DNA from: Herpomyces periplanetae
Taxonomy: Eukaryota; Ascomycota; Laboulbeniomycetes; Herpomycetales; Herpomycetaceae
Length of the DNA stretch: 45,845 nt
NCBI GenBank assembly: GCA_009733715.1
Contig: WMKJ01000103.1
Location: forward strand, 1-45,845
Direction: 5' to 3'
The notes beneath the pieces are model-generated. The model saw only the letters and a program-made list of their open reading frames with translations, was not told the DNA's origin and did not search any database. The position numbers and the translations under genes are program-made. The stretch's first letter is position 1, and each line of letters starts with the position of its first letter. This document shows, one piece after another, positions 30,150 to 41,421 of this stretch.

Positions 30150-31661
30150 ATGAGCCTCGCTAATCACAACGCCTATCAATCTCAACCAAGCATGGAAGAT
30201 TCTAATTCACCCTCGGCTGCGGGTCCGCAATCCCAAAGTCAACCTTCGGCCGTCGGCCAACCTGTCGATGCGCAAAATGGTCAATTCCCCGGTGCCCCTA
30301 ACATTCAGGCTCAGCCTGATCCTTCTAACGGAAATCAGGCTAACCAGGGGAAAAATACGCTATGGTATTTACTTCCCTTGATCTGTCACGCTTTTCGTTA
30401 ACACTCTTGACCACTCTTAATTCCCCTTCAATCATTTAACAACACTTTCATCCTTCTTGAATATTTTGTAACGGTGTTTTTTTCCTCATCTCCCACATGG
30501 ATGGGGGGTTTTGTTTTCTCGATGCTTTCTTCTTTAACTTAAGACATAACACATAACTAATTCATTTTCATAGGATGGGCGAACTTGAACCGTGGATTGA
30601 TGAAACATTTATTAGAAGTCTTTGGTATGGTATGGGTGAGCATGTTAATGTTAAAATGATTCGTGATAAATTTTCCGGGTTAGTTTCTTCGCTCTTATTG
30701 TTTTACCGTGTGGCTAATTGCTTCCAGAAATGCCGGTTACTGCTTTGTTGAATTTTCCAGTCCCGAAGCCGCTACTAAGGCACTCTCTCTAAATGGCGCT
30801 ATGATTCCAAACTCCAATCGGGCTTTTAAGCTTAATTGGGCTTCCGGCGGTGGGCTATCTGATCGCAAGTATGTTCATGCACTCTATCCATCTTGCCCTC
30901 TCTAACTTTCTTTGGCCAGGGAAAATCGTGCCCCGGAATATTCCATTTTCGTCGGTGATCTCGGTCCGGAAGTAAATGAATATTCCCTTCTTACCGTTTT
31001 TCAAAACCGTTATCCTTCATGCAAGTCAGCTAAAATTATGACTGATCCTGTTACGGGTGCTACTCGTGGTTACGGGTTTGTTCGATTCTCCGAAGAAGCT
31101 GATCAACAACGCGCCTTGACTGAAATGCAAGGTAGCTACTGTGGTAACCGTCCCATGCGTATTTCTACTGCTACACCCAAAAATAAAGGTCCCGTTCCAG
31201 GTGGTCCAGGCAATCATATGGGTATGCAAGGTGGACATGTTGGTATGTACTCGATGAGTGCTCCTTCGGTAGGCTTTTACGGTACACCCCAACCAATGAA
31301 CCAATTTACCGATCCTGATAATACCACTGTATTTGTTGGAGGATTGTCTGGCTATGTTACAGAGGATGAGTTACGCTCGTTTTTCCATGGTTTTGGTGAA
31401 ATAACTTACGTTAAGATCCCCCCTGGTAAAGGTTGTGGATTTGTGCAATTTGTTCAACGTCACGCCGCTGAAATGGCCATCAATCAGATGCAGGGCTATC
31501 CTATTGGGAACTCTCGTGTGCGCCTAAGTTGGGGTCGCTCTCAGAACAGTGCACCTCCAGCCGGTGCTCCATATCGTGCTGCTCCTCCTCCAGTTTATCC
31601 TTCCATGGGTGTTCCACCCCAACATCCTTTTGGAAATTTCGCTTCAATGAAGGTTTGTTGA
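30150..31661 (+). CDS. NAM8: Triple-RRM RNA-binding protein, Nam8/Csx1/TIA-1 type
   Basis: Four exons, 30150-30364, 30574-30678, 30728-30868 and 30920-31661, encode 400 residues. Introns are 209, 49 and 51 nt, all phase 2, with donors GTATTT, GTTAGT and GTATGT. Each junction rebuilds an RRM: TLW+MGELEPWIDE, KFSG+NAGYCFVEF and LSDRK+ENRAPEY. RRM1 covers about 70-150, RRM2 about 162-237 (SIFVGDL, RGYGFVRF) and RRM3 about 290-360 (TVFVGGL, GKGCGFVQF, NQMQGYPIGNSRVRLSWGRS). The N terminus is Gln/Pro/Ser-rich. The family includes Nam8 of the U1 snRNP and fission yeast Csx1, a stress-linked mRNA-stability factor; sequence alone does not separate the two. The end (FASMK then GTTTGT) could be another donor, so the true C terminus may be longer. 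Confidence 0.88.
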
Positions 31662-32993
31662 TCCTGATAGTTTGTTTTGAGGGGGAGTTGGTTGAAAGCC
31701 GTTACTAACTTAAAACTTACGTGTGAACGATGATTCCTTGTACGTTCACGACGTCCGGGCTATGCGATCAGTAAACCTTCAAACATTTTACGATTTTGTT
31801 GTCTGTTGAATCCTTCACAACGGGATTTTGCGGATTTTATAGCTTATTCCAAGCGAATCACAATTTCCATGTGTGTGGTGTACCCCTCGTCCTATTTACT
31901 ATATCATTAGGCGTTCTCAAGATCTTTTGGTCTCACATTTCGTGCCGATTTCTAATTTGTTGAGTTTCGCACGATTTCATTTACAATAAGCTTCTCACTC
32001 TGTCCATTTGAATTCCCTGCTTTTTGACCATGTTCCAATGATCAACCTCAATCTCCATTACGGGCGGTAATATCTCGTTTGCTTTGCCTATTGTATTAAG
32101 TCTTGCTTAGCCGTTTTTACTCTTATCTCGTTCCATTCCATCACCCATACATATACACACATTCACCACCATATATATGCTCGCTCTGATATAGCTGACC
32201 TTTCGCCTGGTCAATTTTTAATCGGCCCTGAATGATCTACACGGATGAATGTACATGAAACAAAAGTACTTTTTATTTTGGTCAACGGCCGTTTATGTTG
32301 TTTGTAATTGCCGCATTGAATGTTCCGTGCTACAATTATGAGTGTTCTTTTCCCTTTTTAATTATTTTCCGACAATAACGTTTCGGTGGTCAACAGGATA
32401 TAATATGATTTGATGTGATATGATACGGTGCGATACGATATATATTGAACATTTTAATTTGCATACCTACAGTATCGTGAAGGGAGGGATATATGTGCAT
32501 TAATTAATTGCAAAGTCCCGGTGTATTTGGCGTTAATTTTCTGCCCATTCTAGTATCTGTAAGTACATTTTCAAGTTGACTTGACTCAATGCATGATTAT
32601 CATCATTATTGCCATCATCATGTATATTTGTATGTACAGCTGTTAGGTTGTTGGAATACTTCGTCCCAGGATGGACTTGTATTTTGTTAATTATCCCGAT
32701 AATATATAGAAGGGTATAATAGGATCGGATGGCATGTGTTACGGCTTACGAGTATACCTGACGTGGATTCTAGATTATAAAAACCATTAACGGGGACGAT
32801 GTGGGAAATGGGGGAGGGTTTCTGATGAAACGTGGAGATGATGGAAGAAGAAAGAAAGGGAGATTTATCATAATTGCGACGAGAGTATTACGTGGAATAT
32901 AAGAGAAATGAGTAATTCTAGTGTGATTAAGCATTATTTTAAGAAGAGGAGAACTGCCAACTTGGTAATAGGATAGATGGTTGGAAATATCCA
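31662..32993. other. Intergenic region between convergent RRM and spartin-like genes
   Basis: About 1.3 kb between two stop codons; it should hold long 3' UTRs. A degenerate GATATGAT/GATACGAT run lies near 32401-32442. Short frames do not look coding. Confidence 0.5.
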
Positions 32994-34541
32994 TTATTTA
33001 GATGGAACATAAACGTATAACTCGTCATCCCGGAGTGTAACAGTGGAAGGGTTGGTATGTTGCTGGGATGGAGGATTTGAATTCGAATTGGAAGCAGGTT
33101 GAGTTATACGGCCTACAACCATTCCCCTTACAACGCTTGTTAACAAAGCTCTTCGAGTAACGCCAGTAATGTCGACGTAAACTAGTGCGACATTGGTGAG
33201 GGACTCTGTCAACGCAGCTATATCAGAGTTGGGAGAATACCGAGAGTGAACAACATTTTGGGCGGATCGTGCCGTCGAAATAAGCATATTTGAGGTTGAT
33301 TGAGCAATACTATCGGATAAAGTGGAAAAGGCAATCAGGGATTTGTTCAATAAAGTTGGGGGTTTTCCGGGTTTAACAGCATTGTTGGATGAAGTTGAAT
33401 TGTTGCCTCGAGGTGTTGCTATAGTTTGGCCGATTTTACGAGCAAACCGATCTATTTGAGCAGTTGTACGAGCCGTGGTATTTCGTGCTGAAGTTGTCAA
33501 AGCCAAAGCAGCTCGTGCATACGCACTAGGAGGTTCTGCTCGAGCTGAAAAGTTTAACATTGGCGGCCCCGATGAAGTCGAGATATTTTGACACCCTGAC
33601 TTCATATTAGCCGTTCGTTCTTCCATGCCGCGAGCCAACCGTGATGAAGCTCCCAGAATAAATCTCGATACTGTAACACTACCCGCAACCAGTTTACTCG
33701 ATTCGAAGCCCGGTGGAGGTTGAAGATACGAAGATGTTTCAATGTCCCCGCCAATGGGTTCAGTGCACGATGATATATTAACTTTTCCATCCGTCTCCGA
33801 TATGTGGACGCTAACCGGTGTCTTTTCTCCTGGTTGAATCGTTCCATCTTCCACAATACAACTCCCAGATGCTAATTCCCCGATAACATTTCCGGAGTTT
33901 TCATTAATCAACAACAATTTGCCCACTCCCACCGTGCTTCCTGCTGAACTCTTATTCTCCTGCTCAGTCAGTGTATATGGAGGAGGTGGATGTTTGGAAT
34001 CATAATTTGATTTAACTTCACTCGCTTTATCTCCTCCTGACACACTTTGATCAGTCTTGACTGAATATGGTGAAAATGCTGTACACTGTGCAAGTATACT
34101 TTCAAATACATCAATATCCGTGGAACTTGTACTCATATTTTGGCTACTTTTTCCTCTCCCCTCCTCGCCAAACTTTTCCGCCCGTACATCATCGTCACCT
34201 TTACTTCCATCCTTATTATCACCGGGTAATGTTATCCGAAGAAATGTTCCCTCCCCAGCTAGATCGGATCGTGGTAGTACATAAGTATTATCACCCTGTC
34301 GAAATACTGGCGTGGTCGCTGGAACTGCTACGTCCAATTCAGGCGGTAGTTCAATGTGAAGAAAAATATCTTCTTCCACACTCTTGGATTCCGTGATAAC
34401 CGGTGTGCTAACCAGATAAAGTGAAAGAGTCTGTGGCCCTGATGCATTCAAATTTAATTCATGCCCATCCACTAAATGATGCGCTACAACCCCGGGAATC
34501 GAATATAATAACCTTCTAGCTGGCTCACGTGTAGACGTCAT
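32994..34541 (-). CDS. Spartin/senescence-domain protein
   Basis: One exon of 515 residues; the ATG at 34541 is the first in frame. The N-terminal 110 residues (LLYSIPGVVAHHLVDG, GTFLRITLP) match the region preceding the senescence domain in fungal and plant homologues. A low-complexity acidic middle follows. The C-terminal senescence/spartin domain covers about 290-485: VAGSVTVSRFILGASSRLAR, a Thr/Ala-rich helix, LNKSLIAFSTLSDSIAQSTS, then SLTNVALVYVDITGVTRRAL. Spartin binds lipid droplets through this region and promotes their turnover. Family membership is clear from the pattern; a specific role in this fungus is unknown. Confidence 0.85.
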   Translation of the reverse strand: MTSTREPARRLLYSIPGVVAHHLVDGHELNLNASGPQTLSLYLVSTPVITESKSVEEDIFLHIELPPELDVAVPATTPVFRQGDNTYVLPRSDLAGEGTFLRITLPGDNKDGSKGDDDVRAEKFGEEGRGKSSQNMSTSSTDIDVFESILAQCTAFSPYSVKTDQSVSGGDKASEVKSNYDSKHPPPPYTLTEQENKSSAGSTVGVGKLLLINENSGNVIGELASGSCIVEDGTIQPGEKTPVSVHISETDGKVNISSCTEPIGGDIETSSYLQPPPGFESSKLVAGSVTVSRFILGASSRLARGMEERTANMKSGCQNISTSSGPPMLNFSARAEPPSAYARAALALTTSARNTTARTTAQIDRFARKIGQTIATPRGNNSTSSNNAVKPGKPPTLLNKSLIAFSTLSDSIAQSTSNMLISTARSAQNVVHSRYSPNSDIAALTESLTNVALVYVDITGVTRRALLTSVVRGMVVGRITQPASNSNSNPPSQQHTNPSTVTLRDDELYVYVPSK

Positions 34542-37500
34542 ATTATCGTAAATATTTCCAAACAATCACGCTGCTGATTCCAATATATTATAAGACGTAT
34601 TTATGAAATTTTGCCCAAATATTTTCTCCTTTTGTGTTATATTTGGTGATGGTTTCGAAGCGGGTAGGCTATGATCCAAAATTTCTTTTTAACTCTGTGT
34701 GGAATCTATCCTTAAACTTGAACATCCTCGTCCATTGTTTGTTTGTTCGTTTATTCTTTTAACCCCATCGTACTTTACGGTGTCTAATATTGACATTTCT
34801 TCAAGGATACGATGTGTGTGCCCTTAAATTTATATCTCTCGCTCAGCCTCCATCTACAACTGACAACCCGGAATCTTGATTTTTATAAATATAGGTCATA
34901 ATTGGATAATTTGATCTATTCATTTCCAGTTCTTTTCAACAAAAATTATTTTGTTTTTCGCACATCAAACTTTGGCATGTCAAGCTGGCTTAAGCCGGTC
35001 TTATATCCACATCAATATGTTTATCCCCATAATGATTATGCTGGTCATCAACCTTGGAATATCGTGAACTCGTTTATTTATGTAAAACCATGTCTACACC
35101 TCTAAATGCAGTTACAGGAACTGGAAATTCCATTAATAAATTTCGCTCAGTCGTCATCGCAAACGAGTTTTTTTTCCCAAAGACTCTTCCTTGTTACAAT
35201 TTCCCATTACTTCATATTATCTAGGTTGTGCATTGTTTCCTCCAGTCTAACATAATACTGTGATACCTTCAGATATATTATGAAACGTTTAATTTATCTC
35301 GTACAGTAATTCTATCGGGTGGTTTACTCGTTACAGTAACTTGAAACTCTTATGCCCTAAGTGTATCCATCAATCTTGTTTCTTCAGACTAACGTTTATA
35401 CCCAACATTCCATGGTATGTTATTCCATACGACTAACCGCTCAAATTCCTTACACACGCTTTATCCCTCATCCATGTTCACAAATACAAACTTTTTACTA
35501 AATCAATCGTATACTTGAATTTGACTTGTATACTTTATCATCATAGGACATACTCAAATGTCACATCACTAACTTAGGTTTGACCTGCTATTATCCCAGG
35601 TATCAAACTTCAATATCCCAATCCAATAGTATTCTTCAGCGGGTAAACTTGCCGTGTATGCTATCTTACTCATGTACTGTACGTCTACTTTTACGTTTAC
35701 TTGTGACCACTTTTAAAAATTTTGTCCACCACACCGTTACTACTGAGAACTTTATTCTCTCCCTTTCCGCTACACCATACGCTATGTATCATACCCGTCG
35801 CAGTATCGTTAACTTACTCTAGCCCCGTACTTGCCCATGCTGCGTCGTAGCGCCAATTTAAGAAGAGGTTTTATTTTAATGTCAACCTGACAAGCAAGCT
35901 AACTTTCAAGAACATCAATACTTAATTTATCATCCTGTTTGATGTGATCACCAAAAGAGTTCTAGCTAACCAATACCCTGCTGCTACTGTAGTCTAGGGT
36001 CTGATATCATCTGATCTGGTACCTTAACCTTATAATGTTCTCATGTTACATGAATATGTCTGTGAGTTATATTTCTATTTAGTACGCTTGCACCTATGGC
36101 CACCCTCGGAATAATCCAGCTTATTTTAACCATGTACAACTGTACAGCTCCCGAATGATATTTTCCTTAGAGAATAGACTCGCTATTTGGCAACTCGCCA
36201 CATCAAATCCTTTGTATACGATGCACGCATAATAACTAAAGGACAAAAATGCCCATACACTAAAAGTTAATTTTCACTTGTTGAACCGACAATACTTGAC
36301 GTACATGTATAACTAGGAATCTCGTATCAACCGTTATTCACCTTTAAAACAATCCATACCTATACAATCACCCACTTCCTCACCCTCATTTCCTGCAAAT
36401 TATCCGGTAATTGTTTGCTATATACGGTTTAGCGCAGAAATGGTAAATGTCCTTGTCAAATTTTTCCCCAACCGTACGAGATAAAACACTTTACTAACAT
36501 TGTACAATGAAATTGTTGCCCTTTAATTTCACAGTGTACTCGTATGTACATTCCGAATTACATCCCACTGTCCTGATGAGTACTCAGCCACAAAATCATT
36601 CCATTTTTCCTATAACGTCAACATGTATCGTGAGGATGTTTCGTTGAGCCATTTCAAGTTGTAATTGACTCTGAATGAACACAAACCAAACATTATATGA
36701 TGTAAATCAGGTTTAACATAACGTTACCACGGTATATTAATAGTTCCCCTGATGTAATAATTAAGTATACGTTTTAAGCACAGCCGAAAAAGGTACAAAA
36801 TGAAGCATTTAATGATAATGGATCAAAGTCGCGCAATTGATGCCCTTAAACTCCCCCATGGTTTGAAGGCGTAAACTCTGCCTTGTCATGGCAAAGTCTG
36901 TAGTGCAATTCACCAAACTACATCGGCATCCTTACGTACATATTTGACGAATTACTAGATCATCTAAACGTTCAAGCTCTGCTAGAACTTTTTTCGTAGA
37001 GAACATAGCCCGATTATAAGAGTGAATTTGGTCAAACTAAATCATAAGTTGACTTATTAAGTTAATAAACTATAAAATATCGTTAACCCTTTCATCGTGA
37101 TAAACGAGTTAGCATCATCCCATATTATGGATAACATATATCGATAACCAAGCTTGATTAAACACCAGCCGTTGAAACAACGTCATTTAACAATTCCGAG
37201 TCTATCTGATGACCATAAACGCACGACGTATGAAAACTTACTTTAAAAGCCTTCGTTACCGATTGTTAATGCTCTAGAAACTTTAAAAATGTCAATTACT
37301 TATGCTGAATTGACTAATGCTCGAATAAACATCTCTAAACGAGATTTAGAGCTTCAATAAGTAACTCAACTGCGAGATAGGACATCCGATGGTATAGCTT
37401 ACTTGGAATGTTCGATAAAACGTTTGATGGGTTAAACAGCTGATTTGTTGGCGAAAATACACGAAAACCCCATCATACTAAAATAAAACGGACCAACAAA

Positions 37501-38169
37501 GGCAAGCTATTTGACGTCGTAATAGCATGAATAAAAGTGTAACATGACCTACCCGTAGTAGAATAGCCACTACTACCTGGGCAAATCGTTTTCGAGTTTC
37601 CACTTTGGTATCCCTAGATTGTATTTCGACTTCGAATAATAGCGAACTAGCTAATTCCGATGCACCCGATTTCAGTGATACATTTACATACAGTGGACTG
37701 TAAAGTGTAAAGACAGAGAGTGAACCGATTCGTGAGTTTACATAGTGTAATATTAGCATAGTTAACCTTGATAGGAAATACTGGTTTAATTGAAAGTCTT
37801 TGGCAGTGGTTCCCAAGTCCCTTAGCTTTTTGTTCAATCACCATCCAGACCAAACTACTGAGTTCCGTGTGAGCCAGAACTTTTATATGTCCGCCCGCCC
37901 GCCCGTTCACTCATACACTCGTCCACCCCAAACAATGCAATCCCCACGTCACGGGGTTTCTGTCACCACAGCAACCCGCCTGGCGCCACACCCGAAAAGC
38001 CGAAATCCACGTCTCGGAACGTGAATTCCGAACGGTGTTCGGGGCCCAATCTGGTCCGATGTTGAGCCGGGCCGACCGTTTGGTGAGTTGCCGATTTGAG
38101 CGCGTGGATGCGAATCTCGCCCAAACAATTTATTTTATCGCCATCGCCTGCTCTTTTTCTTCCAATCTA
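34542..38169. other. Gene-free region, 34.5-38.2 kb
   Basis: About 3.6 kb of AT-rich DNA with no frame I can support. Two small frames near 34978-35105 and 35091-35222 (+) begin with ATG and were examined, but they show no family or plausible splicing. The right end (about 37890-38110) is GC-rich, includes a CCCGCCCGCC tract and a CACGTCACG sequence, and is probably the promoter of the F-box gene. Confidence 0.5.
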
Positions 38170-41100
38170 ATGGATTTAACATGTCAAAGCTTAACCTTTA
38201 AAAATCTACTACACGCTGTTCATCATAGTTTATCCCAAGATGATTTACTGGCTGCCCTCGACTTGGCCAAGTCAGCTGTAAGTTTAGTCGAGTGTATTAT
38301 CGCACTGCAATTAATCCAACATTTCAATTCTTCGGTTTAGTTTGGACGCATTTACACCTTTTGTTAACGAAGTTTATGCATATTTAGGTCTCAAAAGAAT
38401 CCAATTGCACGGATATAGGTGTATTGGAAATTTACGCAGCCTTACTGGAGTTATCCGGCGACCTAACCGGTTCACTATATTATGCTCGTTTGATGGTCAA
38501 GTATGATAAGGCTAATTGTCGTGTATGTTTACCTATACTGGCAATAGTGCTGCTATCTTCGAGTAAACGCGCATTTGTTGAATCTGTTTCTCTGTTATTT
38601 ACTGCACTAGTTGTCCCACACCTAACAGAAGTACCCACGTGTAGGGCTATCTGCGAACCAGTCGAATACTATCTCGGAAAAATTTACCCAGTACCGCCCT
38701 TAACGCTCTACAACACGGTCTAAAGAACACTTTATGGAACGATCCATTGTACAGTGTACGTTCACAATAATACATGGCGCCTTGTGTATTTGTCACTGCA
38801 ATTGTTTCCTCCCCTATCAATTCTATCTATTATCACCTCTGGGCTAACTTATCCAGATACTTCGTGGTGTGCATGATTATCTATCTTTACACGTTCATGA
38901 TAATAAACGTTATGACCCCATCGTTCGTTTACCCTACGATATACTTCACTGTATATTTTCATACCTTAATTTTTGCCAGTTAGCGTAAGCAAATGTGTAG
39001 GTTGTTAAATTGAGTTTGCCGTAATAATTCATTACCGCTTTTATTGTTCAGGTTATGCTTATGCGTATCGAAAACCTGGAAATTATTTTTCACCACGGCT
39101 CCGTACCTTTGGACTAGATTGGATTTTCCCACCTCCCGGTGTCGGTATACTCACTCCCTATCCCAATTCACAGCATCATTTCTCGCACGTCCAATTCGAC
39201 CCAACGTTCACACACTCAGTATATATCATGTACCAAAGCAATCCGGCATCGTCTGTTCATACCTCAACGGATGCACTACCTTACGTCAACTTCACTTATT
39301 CGGCGATGGACACATCAATGAATTCACTTACATCCGATTACACCGAGCTTGTGAGCGATTAAACGACCTTGAATTAACCATCCAAATTACCGACGACCAA
39401 CTCAACCGTTTACTGTACAATGGTAAAAACTGTTTACGAAAGGTACATATGCACAAAGTCGTGAATAGCGGTGAAATAATTAATTGGGATTTCCCCATGC
39501 CAGAACTGGAATACTTTCGTTGTAATATTCTACACAATTGTAATAAACGTTCAACGGACTTGGTAAGTCATCAGGCCAAATGTATACCCGATCTTCATAT
39601 ACACTGGTTTAGCCATGGACTAATGCAAATAGTATAGCGCGAACTGTGGAAAGGCGCGATTAAACTAAAAACCATAATACTCACAGGTCACTTTGGACAT
39701 GAGACGACACGCGGAATAGAATTTAGGCAAAACACAGTACTGGAACATATACGAATTACGCACGGCTTTTTTCCGTATCTGCCCATGAGTATTCGTTCAT
39801 TAAGCTTCTCAGGATCCCCCGTATCAGGATTACAAGAGCGAGCATTTGATGCACTCGATTCAGCATACTTTCCCCAACTCAGACAGTTAGTGTTAATAAA
39901 CGTTCCATTGCGCATGGCACAATTAGACAAGTTTTTACGAGCCGATAAACCTGCACATCACTCAATTAGTATAAACATAACAAGCTCCCCACTACAGGCC
40001 AGCAATGGACATAATCCTAGTACACTAGACATGCTTAATGAAAACGGTGAAACTGTGATATCTGAGACGGGTAAAATCGACTCGGGAGGACCACTGCTAC
40101 GTGAACTATCACTCACTTTTAGCGAGCGTGGCCTGTGCGATGACTACAATGGTACACTACTCGTACAAATATTATGTATGAGACAACTATCCAAAGTAGA
40201 GCGGTTATGCTTGGATGGGTGTAAGATCACGGATGAAACAATTGACACTATTTGCGCTAGCTTGCACGGTATGGAATCGTTAAGTGTAGCGCAAACGGAA
40301 ATCAGCGGAGCTGGAGCTTTAAAATTAGCGTATCATTTTGGTATTACTGGTCGTACGAATGAGAATCTGTGCTACGATCATATAACTGACTACTGTACAG
40401 CGGGTGGATTAATTAACAGTGGACGAATCGTGTTACTAGCGTCCAGAGTAAGTGGATTGGGTAGCTTAGAGCGGGTGACCCAAGCGATTCCATTGCTATT
40501 AAACGGTCTATGCTTTGGAGTTAACGTGGGGATTGATGGTCATTTAATAAACATGGATTTCCTAGCACGAAAGTATTCCCGACAATACGTTATCGAGCGT
40601 TTGAGAAACGCTATTCTCATTGACGACTGGCTTAACCAAGACTGGGATCCCGTACTAGGTTACTTCAACGCTCAACAACGTGAGTATACACAAGGCGATA
40701 GTAGCGCTAACCAGCATCATAAAAGACCTACTGGAGTAGAAGGAACTCAGGTTATGGTGAACGCGAGATTGCAACAAGGCAAATGTATAAATGGACATGC
40801 CCGTAACGATATTAATATGAATCCGCCTGTTGTCATGCGTACGAAAAAGTTAAAGACAAACAAGGATTCGGGTGTATGGTGTAATCATGAAGACACTCAG
40901 AAACACACGCAACGTGGACGCAGTTGTAATTGTGGTGGTGACAAAGGGTTATACGAACGTCCGCGCTTACGCGTGGAAAGGATCCCCGTGTGCTTGCCAG
41001 GTGTACATACGAAATTCAAGCAATGGGCGACGGCACAAAACAAGGATAAACCAACGAGTGTGGGTGCAAAGTTGAATCGGATATTCCATTGTATCGAAGA

Positions 41101-41413
41101 AACCATTGAAGTGAGCACAAGTGAAAGTTGGACGCTGGCCCGATTAAGCTTACCGGAGTGTGTGGAATGGCTTGAATGGTTAGGCAAGGGAAGCATAAAG
41201 GGAATTGAACCTCAATTCTATCGAGAACGCCCATGTGAAACTGGCCCAACACAAATCAACAATTCAACTGAGAAACGCACGAGCATATTGAAGAGGATAA
41301 ACTTAACAAAGTGTCCCCAAGTTAGCGTAGACGTAAGAAGGAAGCTTGAATATTTAGGAATTAGTTTAAACGCCGAAAACACAGCAACTGCCAAATGGCA
41401 GTTATTTGAATGA
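38170..41413 (+). CDS. DIA2: TPR/F-box/LRR protein of the Dia2/Pof3 type (SCF ubiquitin ligase subunit)
   Basis: Six exons: 38170-38277, 38388-38522, 38645-38755, 38857-38984, 39052-39562 and 39638-41413; 922 residues. Introns of 110, 122, 101, 67 and 75 nt have GTAAGT, GTATGT, GTACGT, GTAAGC and GTAAGT donors and CTAAC/CTAAT-like branch sites. The apparent in-frame TAG at 39635 is inside the last intron. Exons 1-3 encode an N-terminal TPR region (LLAALDLAKSA, GYLRTSRILSRKNLPSTALN, NDPLYS). Exon 4 with the start of exon 5 encodes the F-box (DPIVRLPYDILHCIFSYLNF then CQLALCLCVSKTWKLFF). The rest is leucine-rich repeats (LRQLHLFGDG, LCLDGCKITDETIDTI), ending in LTKCPQVSVDVRRKLEYLGI. Dia2/Pof3 directs ubiquitylation at replication forks. 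A Met at 38059 is an alternative start. The C-terminal half holds a long low-complexity insert. Confidence 0.85.
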
Positions 41414-41421
41414 TCCACCCA

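Noticed and set aside
34978-35222. Two small plus-strand frames (MSSWLKPVLYPHQYV..., MSTPLNAVTGTGNSI...) as a possible small multi-exon gene
   Set aside because: Both begin with ATG and look mildly protein-like, but no consensus introns join them to anything and no family is recognised.
37478-37910. Minus-strand frames upstream of the F-box gene
   Set aside because: They overlap the GC-rich promoter region in two frames, show no motif, and the longer one has no conserved context.
39635-39637. In-frame TAG apparently breaking the F-box/LRR gene into two
   Set aside because: It lies in a 75-nt intron (39563-39637) with a GTAAGT donor, CTAAT branch site and TATAG acceptor; splicing keeps the frame.
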